Shown piece after piece: positions 15,201 through 29,757 of a DNA stretch of 64,000 nt. Below the pieces are notes generated by a model. It had not been told where the DNA came from. It made no database searches and saw nothing but the letters and a program-made list of their open reading frames with translations. Made by a program: the position numbers and the translations under genes. Positions within the stretch are counted from its first letter, which is position 1. Every line of letters begins with the position of its first letter. The DNA is from Heliopora coerulea (lineage: Eukaryota > Cnidaria > Anthozoa > Scleralcyonacea > Helioporidae): contig JASJOG010000016.1 of the NCBI GenBank assembly GCA_030142905.1, positions 124,001 to 188,000 on the forward strand, given 5' to 3'.

Positions 15201-18200
15201 ATGAAGCATGTATAGTAATTAGAAAAGAGTAGGAGGAGGGAAATCAAAACAAAGTTAGAGGAAAAGACCTAATATTTACGTTAAGTGAAGGTTTCATTCT
15301 CTCAATAAGCAAACTCTCGCGAAGGAGAAGTTCAAAATTAGAGGAGGAGCTTAAAATCGAAAAGTCCTCAAAAGAAATAGGATGGCCAGTGACCCTATGA
15401 TGAGACCGAACAGTAGACAGTGAGGTGACCGAGAGCGGTTTACTAGTGTATGGCGAGATCCCCATATGTTCAGACATACATGTGTGTAAATGGCGTGTAG
15501 TGAACACCGACATACAAAGACCTACAGCTTTGACACTTACATTTGTATACAACGCGAGATCTGAAGTTTAGGGGTATGCGATCTTTCAACCAAACGAAAT
15601 TAGATAAACGTTGAATAGGTTTAAATACAAGTCTAAGTTGTATATGTGGGAATGTCGAAGCGAAAAGTTTGGTGGCCTGTGTGCGAATTTGCATCGAGTG
15701 TTTACCTGTGAAAGGAAGGGTGAAGGAGGACGAAATACGTTGTCAAGGATATTACGAGTGCAGAAATTAAAACGTTTTTCGGGGTAACCATTAAGCATCA
15801 TAATTAATTCAAATTTCAAACATTCTTCATGGAAAATCGTATAAGAAGGGCAAATGTTGAAAATGCGAAAAAGAAGAGCGAAAATCAAACCTTTTTTGTA
15901 AGTCAGGGACGAAACTGTCAAAGTTAAGGAAAAAACTCGTGAAAGTTTTGCAAGAAAGAAGCGAGAAAATCAAACCTTTTTATACATAAACGGGATAAAA
16001 GAATCAAATGTTGTGAGTAAACCTGTGAACGTGGGCTTACGATAAATAGAAGTTGAGAAGCAAGAACTGGAATGGCTTATGGAAATGCCTAGAAATGATA
16101 ATTAGTTGTTAACTTCTGTTTCATGGGTGAGATTGATATTTAAGATGTTTTGAATTTAGGTAATTTAAAAAAGGAATGACATGGTTAGGTTAACAAAAAG
16201 AAAGCAATCATCAACATAACGACGATAAAGTAATGGTTTTAATTCTTGATTTTTGCTTTCTTTTATTTCGTTGGTGCAAATGATTTAGTGCAGTTTAGCG
16301 GGATCCTAAATTAATGGTAATCGCGGGCTCCACTAACCTAGCCCTAACCTTAAAAGGTCCGTGGTTTGTCGGTGTGCGCTAAACTGCGCTCATGCAAAAT
16401 CCGTTTCAGGTCTTATTATTGTAATAGTTTTGTGAAGTCACGGAAAACACCAATCAGCCAAAGTACGTGGAATGTCTTATCAATGGTACTTAATCATCGT
16501 TTTCCAATCGTGTCAATTTCTAACTGGGAACAAAATTCTGGTTGGGTTGCTCCCATAGTCATCCTCAGAATATTATGAAACGAAACTTCACAATTAACCT
16601 ACACTGCCGGAGTCAACTGAAAAATGTTGACTCGAGCGGGATTTGAACTCGCACCTTCGGGATACCGGTCCGCCGCTCTACCTTTTGAGCTATCGAGTCC
16701 ACAGGGATTGGAGGCGAGTTTTTATCCAATTTAACTCGCACCTTCGGGATACCGAAGGTGCAAGTTCAAATCCCGCTCGAGTCAACATTTTTCAGTTGAC
16801 TTCGGCAGTGTAGGTTAATTGTGAAATTTTGCTCCCATAAGTTACGCTTAATATGAACAATGAATGTCTTACTGATCATTTCTGCTAAGACATATAAGGA
16901 TACCCTATTCAGGAATTATTACCCCCCTCCCACTACGTCGTATTGTCTTGTTGGGAATTACTGCCCCGAGATTGATACAAGACTAACATTGGGTCGAGGT
17001 CTGACCACAGCTTTCAACACTCTGGGAATTTGACTCAGCCCCCTTCTTCCGCAAATTGATGTGACGGGGTTTTTTTATAGGTCTTCGTAACTTACTGGTC
17101 GAAATCTATTTATTTAATTACATTTAAAGAGCAAGCACACTGGTCTTAAAATTGGTTGAGATAGTGGATTTCGCCCAGATTTCAGTTACCCAAGCGCCAC
17201 AAATGACTAGAAAAATGCTAAATGGAACCTTTGAATTATTTTACCTTTGTAAGCGGCCTATACGGACTTTTATCCTTCTGGTTTTCGTTCGTAACAAATC
17301 GACAAATCAAGTGATCAAGGACAATTTTAAATCTGGTAGTTATAAAATTGTTAAAAATGACCAAACAAACGAGCGAAAAGAGACACCGTCTCTGCTCCTC
17401 CCCTCTACCTCCTCAAGGGGACAGAGTTCACCGGAGCAGACTCTTTGTGGAGCCCACATTCACCGGTCCACCTGTAGGTGTGCTGCTTGGATTGTGGATA
17501 GTTTTTTTTTTGTTTGTTTGTTTTTTCATATCTCTTTTTCTGTACACTCGCAGAGTAGTCCCAGTTGCTTTTCATAATGGGACACTTATCTCGGTGTCTC
17601 GCAATATCGCACTCTCAGTGGCTTGACTTACAAGATCTCAAAAACCAAAGTACTTCAGTCTTACCTCATTCATCCTGTTGTGTTTCGCGATTGTTAAACT
17701 CGCCATAGCATCGAGGGCAAACTGGAGCGAATCATGAGATATCTTGCTGCGATAGACTGTCACGGAGTCATTACTATACACCTGAACGACGATTCCTAAT
17801 GCACAATATCGCACGTATAAACGCACCGATAGTTGGCCTACTTACCCGATAACCATTTGTTAGGATTCCGTAAACTACAAAAGTGTTTTAACAACAGAAC
17901 AAAGTACGATCATTGCTAAGATTTTTGCGTCACCTTTCATATTTCACTATAAGCCAGACCTCACCTCCCCAACTTCAATATCGGTGTTCTCCCATTTTGT
18001 GCCTGGCATGTTCAGGAGGAAGTACCCCTTTAGATAATTGAAACAACGCTGAAAAGGAAGAGGAGGTGTGCACAAAAGATTGTTGAGGTCTTTTTAAAAA
18101 CATTTCGCAATTAAGTTAATTTAGCGTCAATGTCCCAACCAATGTTTGCAAGACTATAGGTCGCCTTAAGTTGATTGATATTTATTTCATTACTGTAGAC

Positions 18201-21200
18201 GCATAGCCTACCAAGAGAAAACTCAAAGTTTTGGTGTTGTATCATTACGTATTGAAGTACAGGACAGCGCCGCAAATGAATCGACCCCAGTTCGCAATAG
18301 TGCCAGTTTAACTGCGCACGCTGTTACAAAGTGTACTGGGACTAGAGGAAGTTCAAGGTCAGCCAGTCCACCGCAGCCTGATGGGATTACGTTTGGAAAC
18401 GACGTGGAATGCGGAAGTTTTCTAATCGTTGATCAGCACACATTTGAAGGTAAGTTTTCAAAAATATAACTCAACAAAAGTACTTTCGAAGGTATTTTGT
18501 TGAATCTTTAGTATAACCAAAGACCTTCCCGAAACATGACTTCAGCCAGCGTAGTAGTTGAACCATAATGCACTGACATAAGCATAGGCCCAAATGAAGT
18601 ATATATGCATACTTGCTTGCGTGCGCATTGCGGTCGTTAATGATAAACTGAGTTATTTTTTTATTTTGCCCTACGTCTACTTAATAAATATCTGTTGACG
18701 AAGTGTTACTGATGGAAGTCGAAACTAGATTTTAGGAAACAAATAAGATTTAATTTTTTCTTTTATTTTTCAGTAACCCATGCAGCACATCTTGAAGACA
18801 TGGAGTGTCCTACAAGTCTTATTTCTTGTAAACTTGCGAATGATTCCAACGACTATTACTGTGTTGGTACAGCGTATGTTTATCCGGAAGAAGCAGAACC
18901 AAAAAATGGTCGTTTGATTTTGTTTCATCTTGCAGAAGGTCAGATTAATTTATTCATTAATTTGTTTGGTTGATTAATCGGGAAAAAAATGCGCTGCCAT
19001 TAAACTATTGGTTTTCGTCTTGCTAGCCACAATTGTCAGAAACATAATATTGTTCACGGGTGCAGTAGAACATTGTCCATGTCAGTTAACAACGATGAAC
19101 AAGTTAGAGAACAAGTATACAAGATGTGACTCTAATAGAACTTATCATTAATTGAAGTTATATCATTGCAGTAAATTCGAGTTTGTTTCAACCACAGAGA
19201 AGCTTTTACCCAGATGTTGAGCGATATCCACGTTTATCTAAACATCTTACAAGTCAGGGTTGTTCAGGCACTTCATGTGTCATTTTAACTTTCAAATCTT
19301 GTCTCCATAGGGAAGTTGACCCAAGTCGCAGAGAAAGAAGTTAAAGGGGCTGTCTATTCACTAGTAGAATTCAACGGCAAGATTCTCGCTGGAATCAATA
19401 GTACGGTACGTTAGTTCTGCAATTATAACTGGCAAAGTTCTATTTTAGAAAGCAGCTTCCTTTCCATTGAAAAATACCTTGTTTGAAATACGTAACAAAG
19501 TATTTGGAATCAGTCAATTCCTTTTGCTAGAGAGGCCGAAAAGTCAAAATCTTTAGGCTACAATTTTGCGTTTTTAATTAGGAAATACGTATGATGGTAT
19601 CTTGTTATTACACCTGGTCCGTAACAGCGGAAAGCTGTATCGTATTTATGAAACAACTAACAATATACATGAAAAAGTTTATCGATTCTGATTGGCTGGG
19701 ATGAGTGCAATTTTTCAAGATAACACAGTACAAAAAATGGCAACACTAAATTGTCCTGAATAAACTTTTATGTATTGCGAATGCTCTACAACAAATTTGA
19801 CATACAGTTTTTAAATACGTAGATACCATGGTGAATGGTATCTACGTTGGTATCGACCCAACGGTATGTGGGAGGGTATCCCTATTTTGACCCTCCCACA
19901 TACCGTTGGGTCGATGTCATCAGTTTTCTTTAGACTATATAAGCAGGTGATATGTTTCTTTAGTTAGCAGACGTATAGCACTTGATAAGTGGTCTGCCGA
20001 AATGCATCGTGCTTTTTTCTAATTCTTTAGGCTTATTCTTTACGTAGAATTTTACCTCTTTAAGTTTCAAACAGTTCTTTTAAGAACTAAACTATCCCAC
20101 AGTCTTTGGTAACTGTGTATACCTCTTTAAAGCGTATATTACTCTTCATCTTCTCCTACTCTATCTTAAATTACCATTCACCATGGTATCTACGTATTTA
20201 AAAACTGTGTTTAAATTTGTTACCACGACAAAATCGCTGTTTTAAAATTTGAAATAAAGCAATCGATTGTAAGGAAACAAAATGGCTGCTGGCGGCCGAA
20301 TGGTTAAACAGCGGAGGCGGAAAACTGTACAATAAAGAACTTGAAGTCACAAAAAGTCACGAGAATTGAAGGCAAGAAAAATATAGCTACCCTTTCTTCG
20401 GTGGAATTTCGGACGTATTATAGAAAAGTAGAGAACTGGAATGCTGTCAGGTTTCGTATGAAATCAATGATGATATAATCGTGGTTCTTTACACATGAGT
20501 TACTAGATGAATTTTTATGGAGGTTGTTCTTTTACATATTATACTGATTTCCGCCGAATGTTACCAACGGACAATTTTTAAACCTAAACTATTCATATAG
20601 CTGTCTGATATTTGTATTTTTTTTGCTAGTCTGTTTCATTGTTAATGTACATTGTATTGTTTCTATGGAAACGTCTTGATCCCAGCATGTTTTAACCTGG
20701 TGCAACAGTCTGTTCTTTTAAGAAACACTTCCACCACTTACTACGTACTGTCTCGTATGCCACTTCATCCTCGCATTTCTAGTTATATATTTACTTGTAA
20801 TCTTTTTCTTTTTTGTAATTTTTTGTGCCACACATTATTCAATTATTTGGGTTTAACTTAGGAACACTCTGCTTAGTATCTAGAGTGAAAATGATAAACT
20901 AGTAAACTAGGTACATAAAGTTATATTCTTTATTTTAGGATTTTTTTACAGTCTGGGTCAACGTGGCTCCGCCATATGTCATTTAATTTGTATTTTTTGA
21001 AACGTTCGTTATCTCTTCTACTAGATAAGCTGTAGACAAACACAAAACCCCATTCTTCCTCACAACGAAGCCACTTCCAAATAACGGCAAAACGCACCAA
21101 CTATTGAATAACAGCAAAACACACCGACTATTGAGTCACGGCAAAACTCACCGACTATTGAATAACGGCAAAACACACCGACTATTGAATCACGGCAAAA

Positions 21201-24200
21201 CATACTGACTATTGAATAACGGCAAGACACACCGACTATTGGATCACAACAAAACACACTGACTAATGATTATCGAATAACGGCAAAGATTTCTTTCTAT
21301 ACAAGAAAAAATACTACTTTTGCTGGCGACTTGCGCGTGGTGCAAAGTGCTGATATGCCTTAATTTTGAGTGGTCGATTTCTCGGCCGCGATGTGATCAG
21401 GCGAAGGTTAATCAGCAGTCTGAATCAGGCAGTTCGAAGTTTCCAATTCAAATTAGATTCGAAATAACATAAGGTTAGGCTCGTTTTTAGGTTTCAAAAA
21501 CGTATCTAGAACTCAGACTTCAGTCGGTTTGGATAGTTCATCAAGGAGATTCAAAGTCAAACTCTATTCCAATGTAAAGTTCAAGCATTGAAAAAATCTT
21601 TGAAATAGTAAAAGGTATCTGCAACGCTGCTTTCTCAGCTTCTTTGTGTGAGTGAACTAAGTTTAATCCACTTTTATTTCTGATGCGCATTTGAAACTCC
21701 GAAGTGATTTATTCCTCATTTAAGGATCGTTGCTTAAGGGCAAGTGTGATATCGCGTGACCCAAACGTACTCAAAGTATTTCTGATTTTATTTAATTTTC
21801 TAGTTCACCAAATGTCCAAATATTGAAGTGTTCAGTTTCATACAGATACGATGAACCATTACGCGTCAAGAGCGTGTTATATTTTGCTAATTTTCGGCCT
21901 ATGAAATGTCGTCTCTGACTCGATGCAGTGTTTCACGTTTAACCTCAAAACGAAATTCCTTTGGAAAGTTTTATCGTGATTTTCAATAACAGTTCACCAA
22001 AGAGATTATCCATACAAAATATGAAGAAATCCGAAATTTCATGTTTGTTCTCGAGTTCTTGATATTTACAGACATCCGCTCTTAAAAAGTGAAACACTCG
22101 ACTGTCTTTTATCTGCAATCATTGCAATTCTTGCCGCTCTTTGGTACTTAAATTAACTAATAGAAGTCTCCCAATGATGAGTTAAATCGCCTGGCGTTAG
22201 CTGAGTAAAGTAGTAGAAGACCCATCCAGATACAAAAGAGTTAAATATGTTACGTCTCTTAATCTATATTTAGTGCAATACCCTCCGACAATTGAGAAGT
22301 CCGCGTACTATAATTTTGGGCTCCTGTTATTTACAGTTTAGTTTATCACTTGGTTATCCACTTGTTTTTTTGTTATAGGTCAGTGTCTTTGAGTGGACAA
22401 CTGATGGTGAACTTAAAGTGGAATGTAGTTACCATAATAATGTATTAGCGCTTTATTTAAAATCCAAAGGAGATTTTGTATTGGTAAGTCAGACCGAACT
22501 TCAGCAAAAATTGTGAATTGTTGAAGACCGGACACAATATTTTGTGGCCGGATAAAACCAGATCACAGTGAAGTGTTGGATACATAACAAAATTATAAAC
22601 TGTGGGACACGTACTGAAAACTGTCAGTGATGTGTGTATAAAACAAAACATAATCCGAAGATCAGCATCTTGAGAAATCCAAGATATGGATTGAAGCAAG
22701 ACGAGAAATGAGTTTGTGATATTTCGATTTTATTACAAACTTATTTCTCGTCTTGTTTCAATCCATATCTTGGATTTCTCAAGATGCTGATCGTCGGATT
22801 ATGTTTTGTTTTATATTTTTTTCAAATTGTCGGCTGGTATTGGTTTTTGATGTGTGTATACATGGCCACATTTCTGGTGCCAAAATCATCGACTGTGGAC
22901 ACATTTTGAAATGGGCTATTGACAATGAAAAAACGGTTGGATATGTACTGTGAAATATGCTAGTTACATGGTGATAAACTGTAGAAGTTACTGTGAAATG
23001 TGCTAGTTACATGGTGATAAACTGTATAAGGTGGTGTGAAATGTGGTAGTTACATGGTGATAAACTGTAGATGGTACTGTGAAATGAGCTAGTTACATAG
23101 TGATAAACTGTTGAAGGTAATGTGAATTGTGCTAGTTACATGGTGATAAACTGTTGAAGTTACTGTGAAATATGCTAGTTACATGGTGATAAACTGTTGA
23201 AGGTAATGTGAATTGTGCTAGTTACATGGTGATAAACTGTTGAAGGTACTGTGAAATGTGGTAGTTACATGGTGATAAACTGTTGAAGGTAATGTGAATT
23301 GTGCTAGTTACATGGTGATAAACTGTTGAAGGTACTGTGAAATATGCTAGTTACATGGTGATAAACTGTTGAAGGTACTGTGAAATGTGCTAGTTACATG
23401 GTGATAAACTGTTGAAGGTACTGTGAAATATGCTAGTTACATGGTGATAAACTGTTGAAGGTACTGTGAAATGTGGTTGTTACATGGTGATAAACTGTAG
23501 ATGGTACTGTGAAATGAGCTAGTTTCGTGGTGATAAGCTGTGGGACTTGCTGAGGAAGATGCTGCTAAAACGCTGAAAAACTAGTCGATGCATTGCAAAT
23601 GTAGAATTTGAAACGGTAAACAATGCATAGATGTTTTCACGTTTTTTCGTTTTTATTTTATTACATTATCATTCTTTCTTTCTCCATGTCGCCCTTTTTT
23701 ATGTATGAATGCACGCATGGATGGCATGTATTTGGCTTGTTTGTGAATGTATCTGGTTAAGTGTTAACTACTGAAGACGAAGGATTTCTGGCAGATATAC
23801 CCGTGAGGGCTTAGGGCCCCGAAAACCGTTATTACCACTGCTATTGTTTTATATTAAACGGAATAGTTTTGTAAAACAATCGAACTTCTTAACCGTTCTT
23901 TTAAGAACCTTTAGAATTGAGTAGGAATTATCGATGCAGGACGTGCATATGGAAGATTTAAGGAATTATGCAGATAAACATCTGGCATGAAGTAATCAAA
24001 TTAACAAATTTTGGCCATTTTGCTTAGCAAAATCTATTCCCTACGTACTATAGTCATAATTAGCGTTAAAACTTAGTTTGGAGTAGCGTGCCTATTAAAT
24101 TCTATGTGGTAAAGCGAACTTTTGAAGAGATGTGTCATTAATAAACCCTTATGAATAACGAAGAAAAACGATTAATTCATTAAATACTGATGGTTGATGA

Positions 24201-27200
24201 CTGAATAATACCATGAATGCCGAAGTCTGAACCGTCATCTCGTTACACTCCCGTAACAAAATCATCGACAAGAAAACCTTTGCAACAATTATTTTTAAAA
24301 GCACAAATCGTCGCCGAGCAGTTGCAATACAGCATTAGCAAACTGGATTTCCAATTTTACTGCCGTCTTTCTTCATAAAATTAGACCGTAGTTGCTGGAA
24401 TGAAAGAGTGTTTTAATTGTATAAAAGTCGTGAGGTGTTTAGGTCGTTTTAACACTACTCCATCTTCCTGTCCTTTCGTTTCAAAATAAAAGTTTTATTG
24501 TCGTTATTTAATATTAGTATAATTACACACGTTATCGAAAATTTCGCTCGGTATTCATCCAAAAAATCACGTCATGATTCTCAGTAGTCACTGACAAGTG
24601 ACAATAACTGTAGAGACATTAGCGCAAAATGGCGGCAACATTTGTAAATTTTATGGAGGAATTGTCAAAACAACCCTTTTATCATTTTCTTCCAAAGAAT
24701 CATCTGTGTAATTATACTAAAACAATAATTCGCGTCGGGCTTACTAAATATTGTTGAATAATCTTCTCGAGTTCGTCCCGGGGATTGTTGTTCTTCACGC
24801 AAATTTGTCTTTATTTATATTTAAGGTGGGTGATCTGATGCGCTCGGTGACCTTGTTGCTTTATAAACCCGTTGAAGGCAGCTTAGAGGAGGTAAGTTCC
24901 AACATTGTTTTATGAACTTGTAGAAGAAAATACAAGAGGAGTATCTTACTATACTACTTTATTAATCTGTTGAAGACAGTATAGAAGAGATAACTTATAA
25001 TACTGTTTTATGAACCTGAGAAGGTAGTACAGACAGAGTATGTTATTACTCTGTTGAAAGCAGTATGGAAGAGGTAAGTTCCAATCTTGCTTTATGAACT
25101 TGCAGGATCGAGGTAGTAACGAAGGAGTAGATTACTATCTTAACTTATTAGTCTGTTGAAGGCAGCATAGAAGAGATGGCTTGCAATATTGCTTTTTGAA
25201 CTTGAAAGAGGTAATATAGAAGGGGTATATTACTGGACTGATCTGTTCAAAGGGGTATATTACTGGACTGATCTGTTCAAAGGGGTACACCAGTCAAAAG
25301 ACAGGTAGTGTTCAAGTGGAAGATCTTACTGAATTTAGGTTATTCCCAGAGTTTCAATGGTTGAGACAGTTTAGTTGAGGAGAAATCGCTCGTCTAAAGT
25401 TGGAAAATTTGTTAATTTTCGGCGCTACGTTGGCATTGACGCTGTGGTGGTATTGACTATGTTCTGGGGACAACTACGATGAATCGCCAATGGCAATTTA
25501 CTGGACTGGATAAAATGGTCCGTGAAGACTTGATATTAATTAGAAATTCTCCATCTAAAATCTTAAAACTTTATTAAAACGTTAAAAGACTAGAAAACTA
25601 AACTTTCGGGCGCTAACTGTGACCTTCATCAGAGTTATTTACAATTTCGGTAATTCAAGTTGGGCTATTTAACTGGTCTCTACGTGTCCCGAGGAATCTT
25701 AATAATGGCAAATATGAGCTTGGTAAATCTGCGTGTTCATTAACCGAGTCTTCATCCAACACAGAATGTAAAGCTTCAAGAAAAATACGTTTATGGCAAT
25801 TCATCACACCTCTCTCCAAAACTTCAGCGTCTGTTGAGGTTACATCGTGTCCTGTTTTTCCTGCATGACCTTTTATTGCTGATTCGTTTCTTTTTCTCAC
25901 CTTTTGGTTTATGTTCTAACCATCTGGAATTCCATGACCTTTTTGTCTTACCAATATATGTGTAAATTGACAGGATCTGCACTTAAATTTGTACACGATG
26001 CCATTAATCTGATTTTCTGAGTGTGTTTTTCTTTAGGTGTTTGAAAAACACTTGACAATGCCTTTACCGGCTTAAATGCTGTTTTTATCCCCGCTTCGAC
26101 GAGGATTCTTTTGATTCTTTCTGAAAGACCTTTTGTAGGGTAGACATGAAAAAGCTCGGGGACTAATGTTTTGGATCCGATGAACCTTGTTTTTAGGTCT
26201 ACATAGTTTTTATAATAAATGTCTTATTGTAACCGTTTGATATCAAATCTTGTAGGACGTCTTCCTTTTCTTCTGCCTTTCAATCTTTATAAAGTTATTA
26301 CCGACAAGAGAAGAAATCCTACATCAAGAACAGAATTAGAACTACAGCAGATACTTCTGAGGTTAAAAAAGTCTGGTAATTTAACCGAAAGTGAATATTG
26401 GAGGTTAAGACCCTTAGACTCATATTCACTCGCTTTCTATGGTTTGCCAAAAGTACACAAGATTCCTCTGATTGAGAAAGGAGACCATCCCACAATGAAC
26501 AGAGAAGGACAAATAAAGATACCCATGAGAGCTACTACCAGCTGCATTGGATTACCAACTTATGAATTATCCAAGTTTCTGGCGTTACTATTAAAGCACC
26601 TCTACGAAGATAACTATTCCGTTAAAAATTCTAAACAATATGTTGACTTCGTAGGTTCCCAGATCATCAAAAAGGATGAGCAATTGTATCCTTTGACGTA
26701 GTGTCATTATTTACGTCAGTTCTTGTTCAAATCGCGATCGAAGTTGTACGGGACAGATTAGAAGAGGCGAACTTTTCGGAGAAACACACTAGTTTAACGA
26801 AAGATCAGATTTGTCAATTGTTAACTTTTGTGTTTGATAACAGTTTTTTTCAAATTTGAGGGGGACCATTACCACCAGATCTTTGGCTGCGCCATGAGAT
26901 CACCACTAAGTGCTGTTATTGCTGAATTAGTCGTGCAGAGAATTGAGAAAATTGCTTTGGAAACTTCTCCGGTTCCGGTACGTTAGTGGAGACGTTACGT
27001 GGATGATTCAAATACGTGCCTTCAGACAAAAGGTGTAATGAGATTCCACTCTTATTTAAATACAATTAATAAACATATACAATTTACGATGAGACCCCTT
27101 CGATCAACCAAGGGAATCAGAGTATATCGTTTCTGGATACTGAAATCAATATTCAGGAGAATGGAAGAATACAAGTTAAAGTACACCGAAAAACCACGCA

Positions 27201-28053
27201 TAGTGACAAATATCTATCCTTTGATTCTAATAACTCGATGCAAGACAAAAAAGCCGTTGTAAAAACTCTAATAGAGCAGATGTCATTCCTTGCGAAGAAG
27301 ATTTAAAGGCAGAAGAAAAGGAAGAAGTCCTACAAGATCTGATGTTAAACGGTTACAACAAGACATTTACTAAAAAACTATGTAGACCTAAAAACAAGGT
27401 TCATCCGATCCAATACACTAATCCCCGAGGTTTTTCATGTCTACCTTACATAAAAGGTCTTTCAGAAAGAATCAAACGAATCCTCGTCGAAACCGGGATA
27501 AAAACAGCATTTAAGCCGGTAAAGGCATTGTCAAATGTTTTTCAAACAACTTAAGAAAGACCCTCGGAAAATCAGATTAATGGCATCGTGTACAAATTTA
27601 AGTGCAGATCCTGTCAATTTACATATATTCGTGAGACGAAAAGGTCATGGAATTCCAGATGGTTAGAACATAAACCAGGGGTGAGAAAAAGAAACAAATC
27701 AGCGATAAAAGATCATGCAGAAAATACAGGACACAATGTAACCTCAACAGACGCTGAAGTTTTGGAGAGAGGTGTGATGAATTGCCATAAACGTATTTTT
27801 CTTGAAGCTTTACATTCTGTGTTGGATGAAGACTCGGTTAACGAACACGCAGATTTACCAAGCTCATTTTTACCATTATTAAGATTCCTCGGGACACGTA
27901 GAGACCAGTTAAATAGCCCAACTTGAATTACCGAAATTGTAAATAACTCTGATGAAAGTCGCAGTTAGCGCCCGAAAGTTTAGTTTTCTAGTCTTTTAAA
28001 GTTTTAATAAAGTTTCAGGATTTTAGATCATATTCAAATGTATGCTTCAATAT

Positions 28054-28098
<45 letters not shown>

Positions 28099-28224
28099 AT
28101 CATAAAAACTTTATTAAAAAAGAAGAAAAATCCACAACTTACGTTTCGGGGACCGTATATTTACGTTTCGGGGACCATATATATACATATATATATGTAT
28201 ATATATATATATGTATATATATAC

Positions 28225-28275
<51 letters not shown>

Positions 28276-29726
28276 CATATATAATATATAATATATAATA
28301 TATAACTTTTTGGCTTTTAAACTTCGTTTAAACTGCCTATGAGGCATTCCATTTTTGCCAATATGGTGTGTCGAATAATTGGCATAAGTCTCATTGATTG
28401 ACGATAATTTTATTTAGATTGCTCGTGATTTTAATCCTAACTGGATGATGGCTGTTGAGATATTGGATGATGAAACGTTTCTTGGCTGCGAGAATTCTTA
28501 TAATTTATTTACTGTTCAAAAAGACAGTGCTGCGACAACGGAGGAAGACAGAAGACTGCTACAAGACATAGGAAAATTTCATCTTGGAGAGAGTGTGAAT
28601 GTTTTTAGACACGGTATGTTTGAATTTAGATTATGTTCAGTGGGTTAGCAGGAGGGAGTATGCAATTCATTTTGCTACAATTCAATATTTTATGTAGGAG
28701 AAAGTGTAGATGTTTTTATAGGAAGGAGTGTAGAGTTTATTCTAGGTGACGGCTTAGCGCGCGCATTGGTTATTGGTCGCTAACCTCCACCGACATTCAT
28801 CCCCGAGGCAAGTCCTTGACTTGAGTGAGATTCCAAGAAACATGACAGTTACACTATCACTAAAAAATGAATGGTTTTGTATATGTTTGTTCTTTTAGAA
28901 CTGATTTGTGACCTTCCAAATGATCTGACGAAAAACAGTTTAACAATAGATAAACAATGGACGACAATGGATTTTGATTTATAGAAAGCCCATTTGCGTT
29001 AAGAGGAAATAATATTTTGAAACTTCAGAAAATCAATACCATCACATACGGGGTTAGGTCCAGGCGATGTTTTTCTTTGAAGTTGTAGACCACCCTTTCA
29101 GAAATAGACAAGATTCCCTGAGAACTACGATGCTTTTAAGAGTTACTTCCAGAACGCTGAGTTGGATCATTTTTAGAAATACTATAGGTTTATTAGCTAT
29201 ATTTTGTTATTCCATATTATTATTATATATGTGTGTATATGTATATTATATATGTATATTATATATGTAATATTTAAATACCGAGCAGGAGTACTTTATC
29301 GGGATTAAATACATGAAGCAATAGGCGAGTGTTTTAGATCCGATAAAGCAAGTACGGCTAGTTTTTTAGATGTCTTCTAAAACGAACCTCTTAATATGCT
29401 ACTTCCTGAAGAAAGTTTGGAAATTTATGTTTTCTAAGCCGAACCAAATGAACTTCCTCTTCACATGGTTTATGGTTTTCTTTTGTATTTTCCTCTTGAA
29501 TTCTTAATGAGTTTTAGAAATATACATACATATATATATATATATATAAATCAAATAGCCGATACCATTCTTGAGTATAAACTTTATAAAATAATCATAA
29601 AAAACTCATTTAAAATTTTATTTCATCACCAACGTTTCGGGCTTGCCCGAAACGTTGGAGATGAAATAAAGCCCTAAATATATATATAATATGTATGTAT
29701 ATATATAATATGTACGTATATATATA

Positions 29727-29757
<31 letters not shown>

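Larger units (their letters stand above)
25553..28028 (+). mobile_element. Foldback Penelope-like element, copy A
   Basis: A central RT region (26292-27298, plus strand) is flanked by inverted arms of about 735 bp: left 25553-26290 and right 27299-28028. The right arm is the true 3' part (nuclease plus terminus); the left is an inverted, diverged copy of it. RT landmarks: [12 protein letters not shown] (26440), [19 protein letters not shown] (26545), FGCAMRSP and YVDDS (26996). Nuclease: [20 protein letters not shown] and WLEHK (27590-27675). Frameshifts and stops make it inactive. Intron of DDB1. Confidence 0.88.

Noticed and set aside
16629..16700. Functional tRNA gene on the minus strand
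   Set aside because: A and B boxes and acceptor stem are good, but the anticodon arm does not fold properly and U33 is missing; treated as tRNA-like part of a repeat.
21060..21257. 65-codon ORF with periodic Cys (FCRYSIVG)
   Set aside because: Product of a 27-bp minisatellite whose unit length is a multiple of three.
22945..23540. Regular repeats that could look like a CRISPR array
   Set aside because: Repeats are contiguous without unique spacers, in an intron of a eukaryotic gene; an ordinary minisatellite.
28038..28347. ORFs rich in YIYIY
   Set aside because: Translation of (TA)n/(TATG)n arrays; no coding signal.
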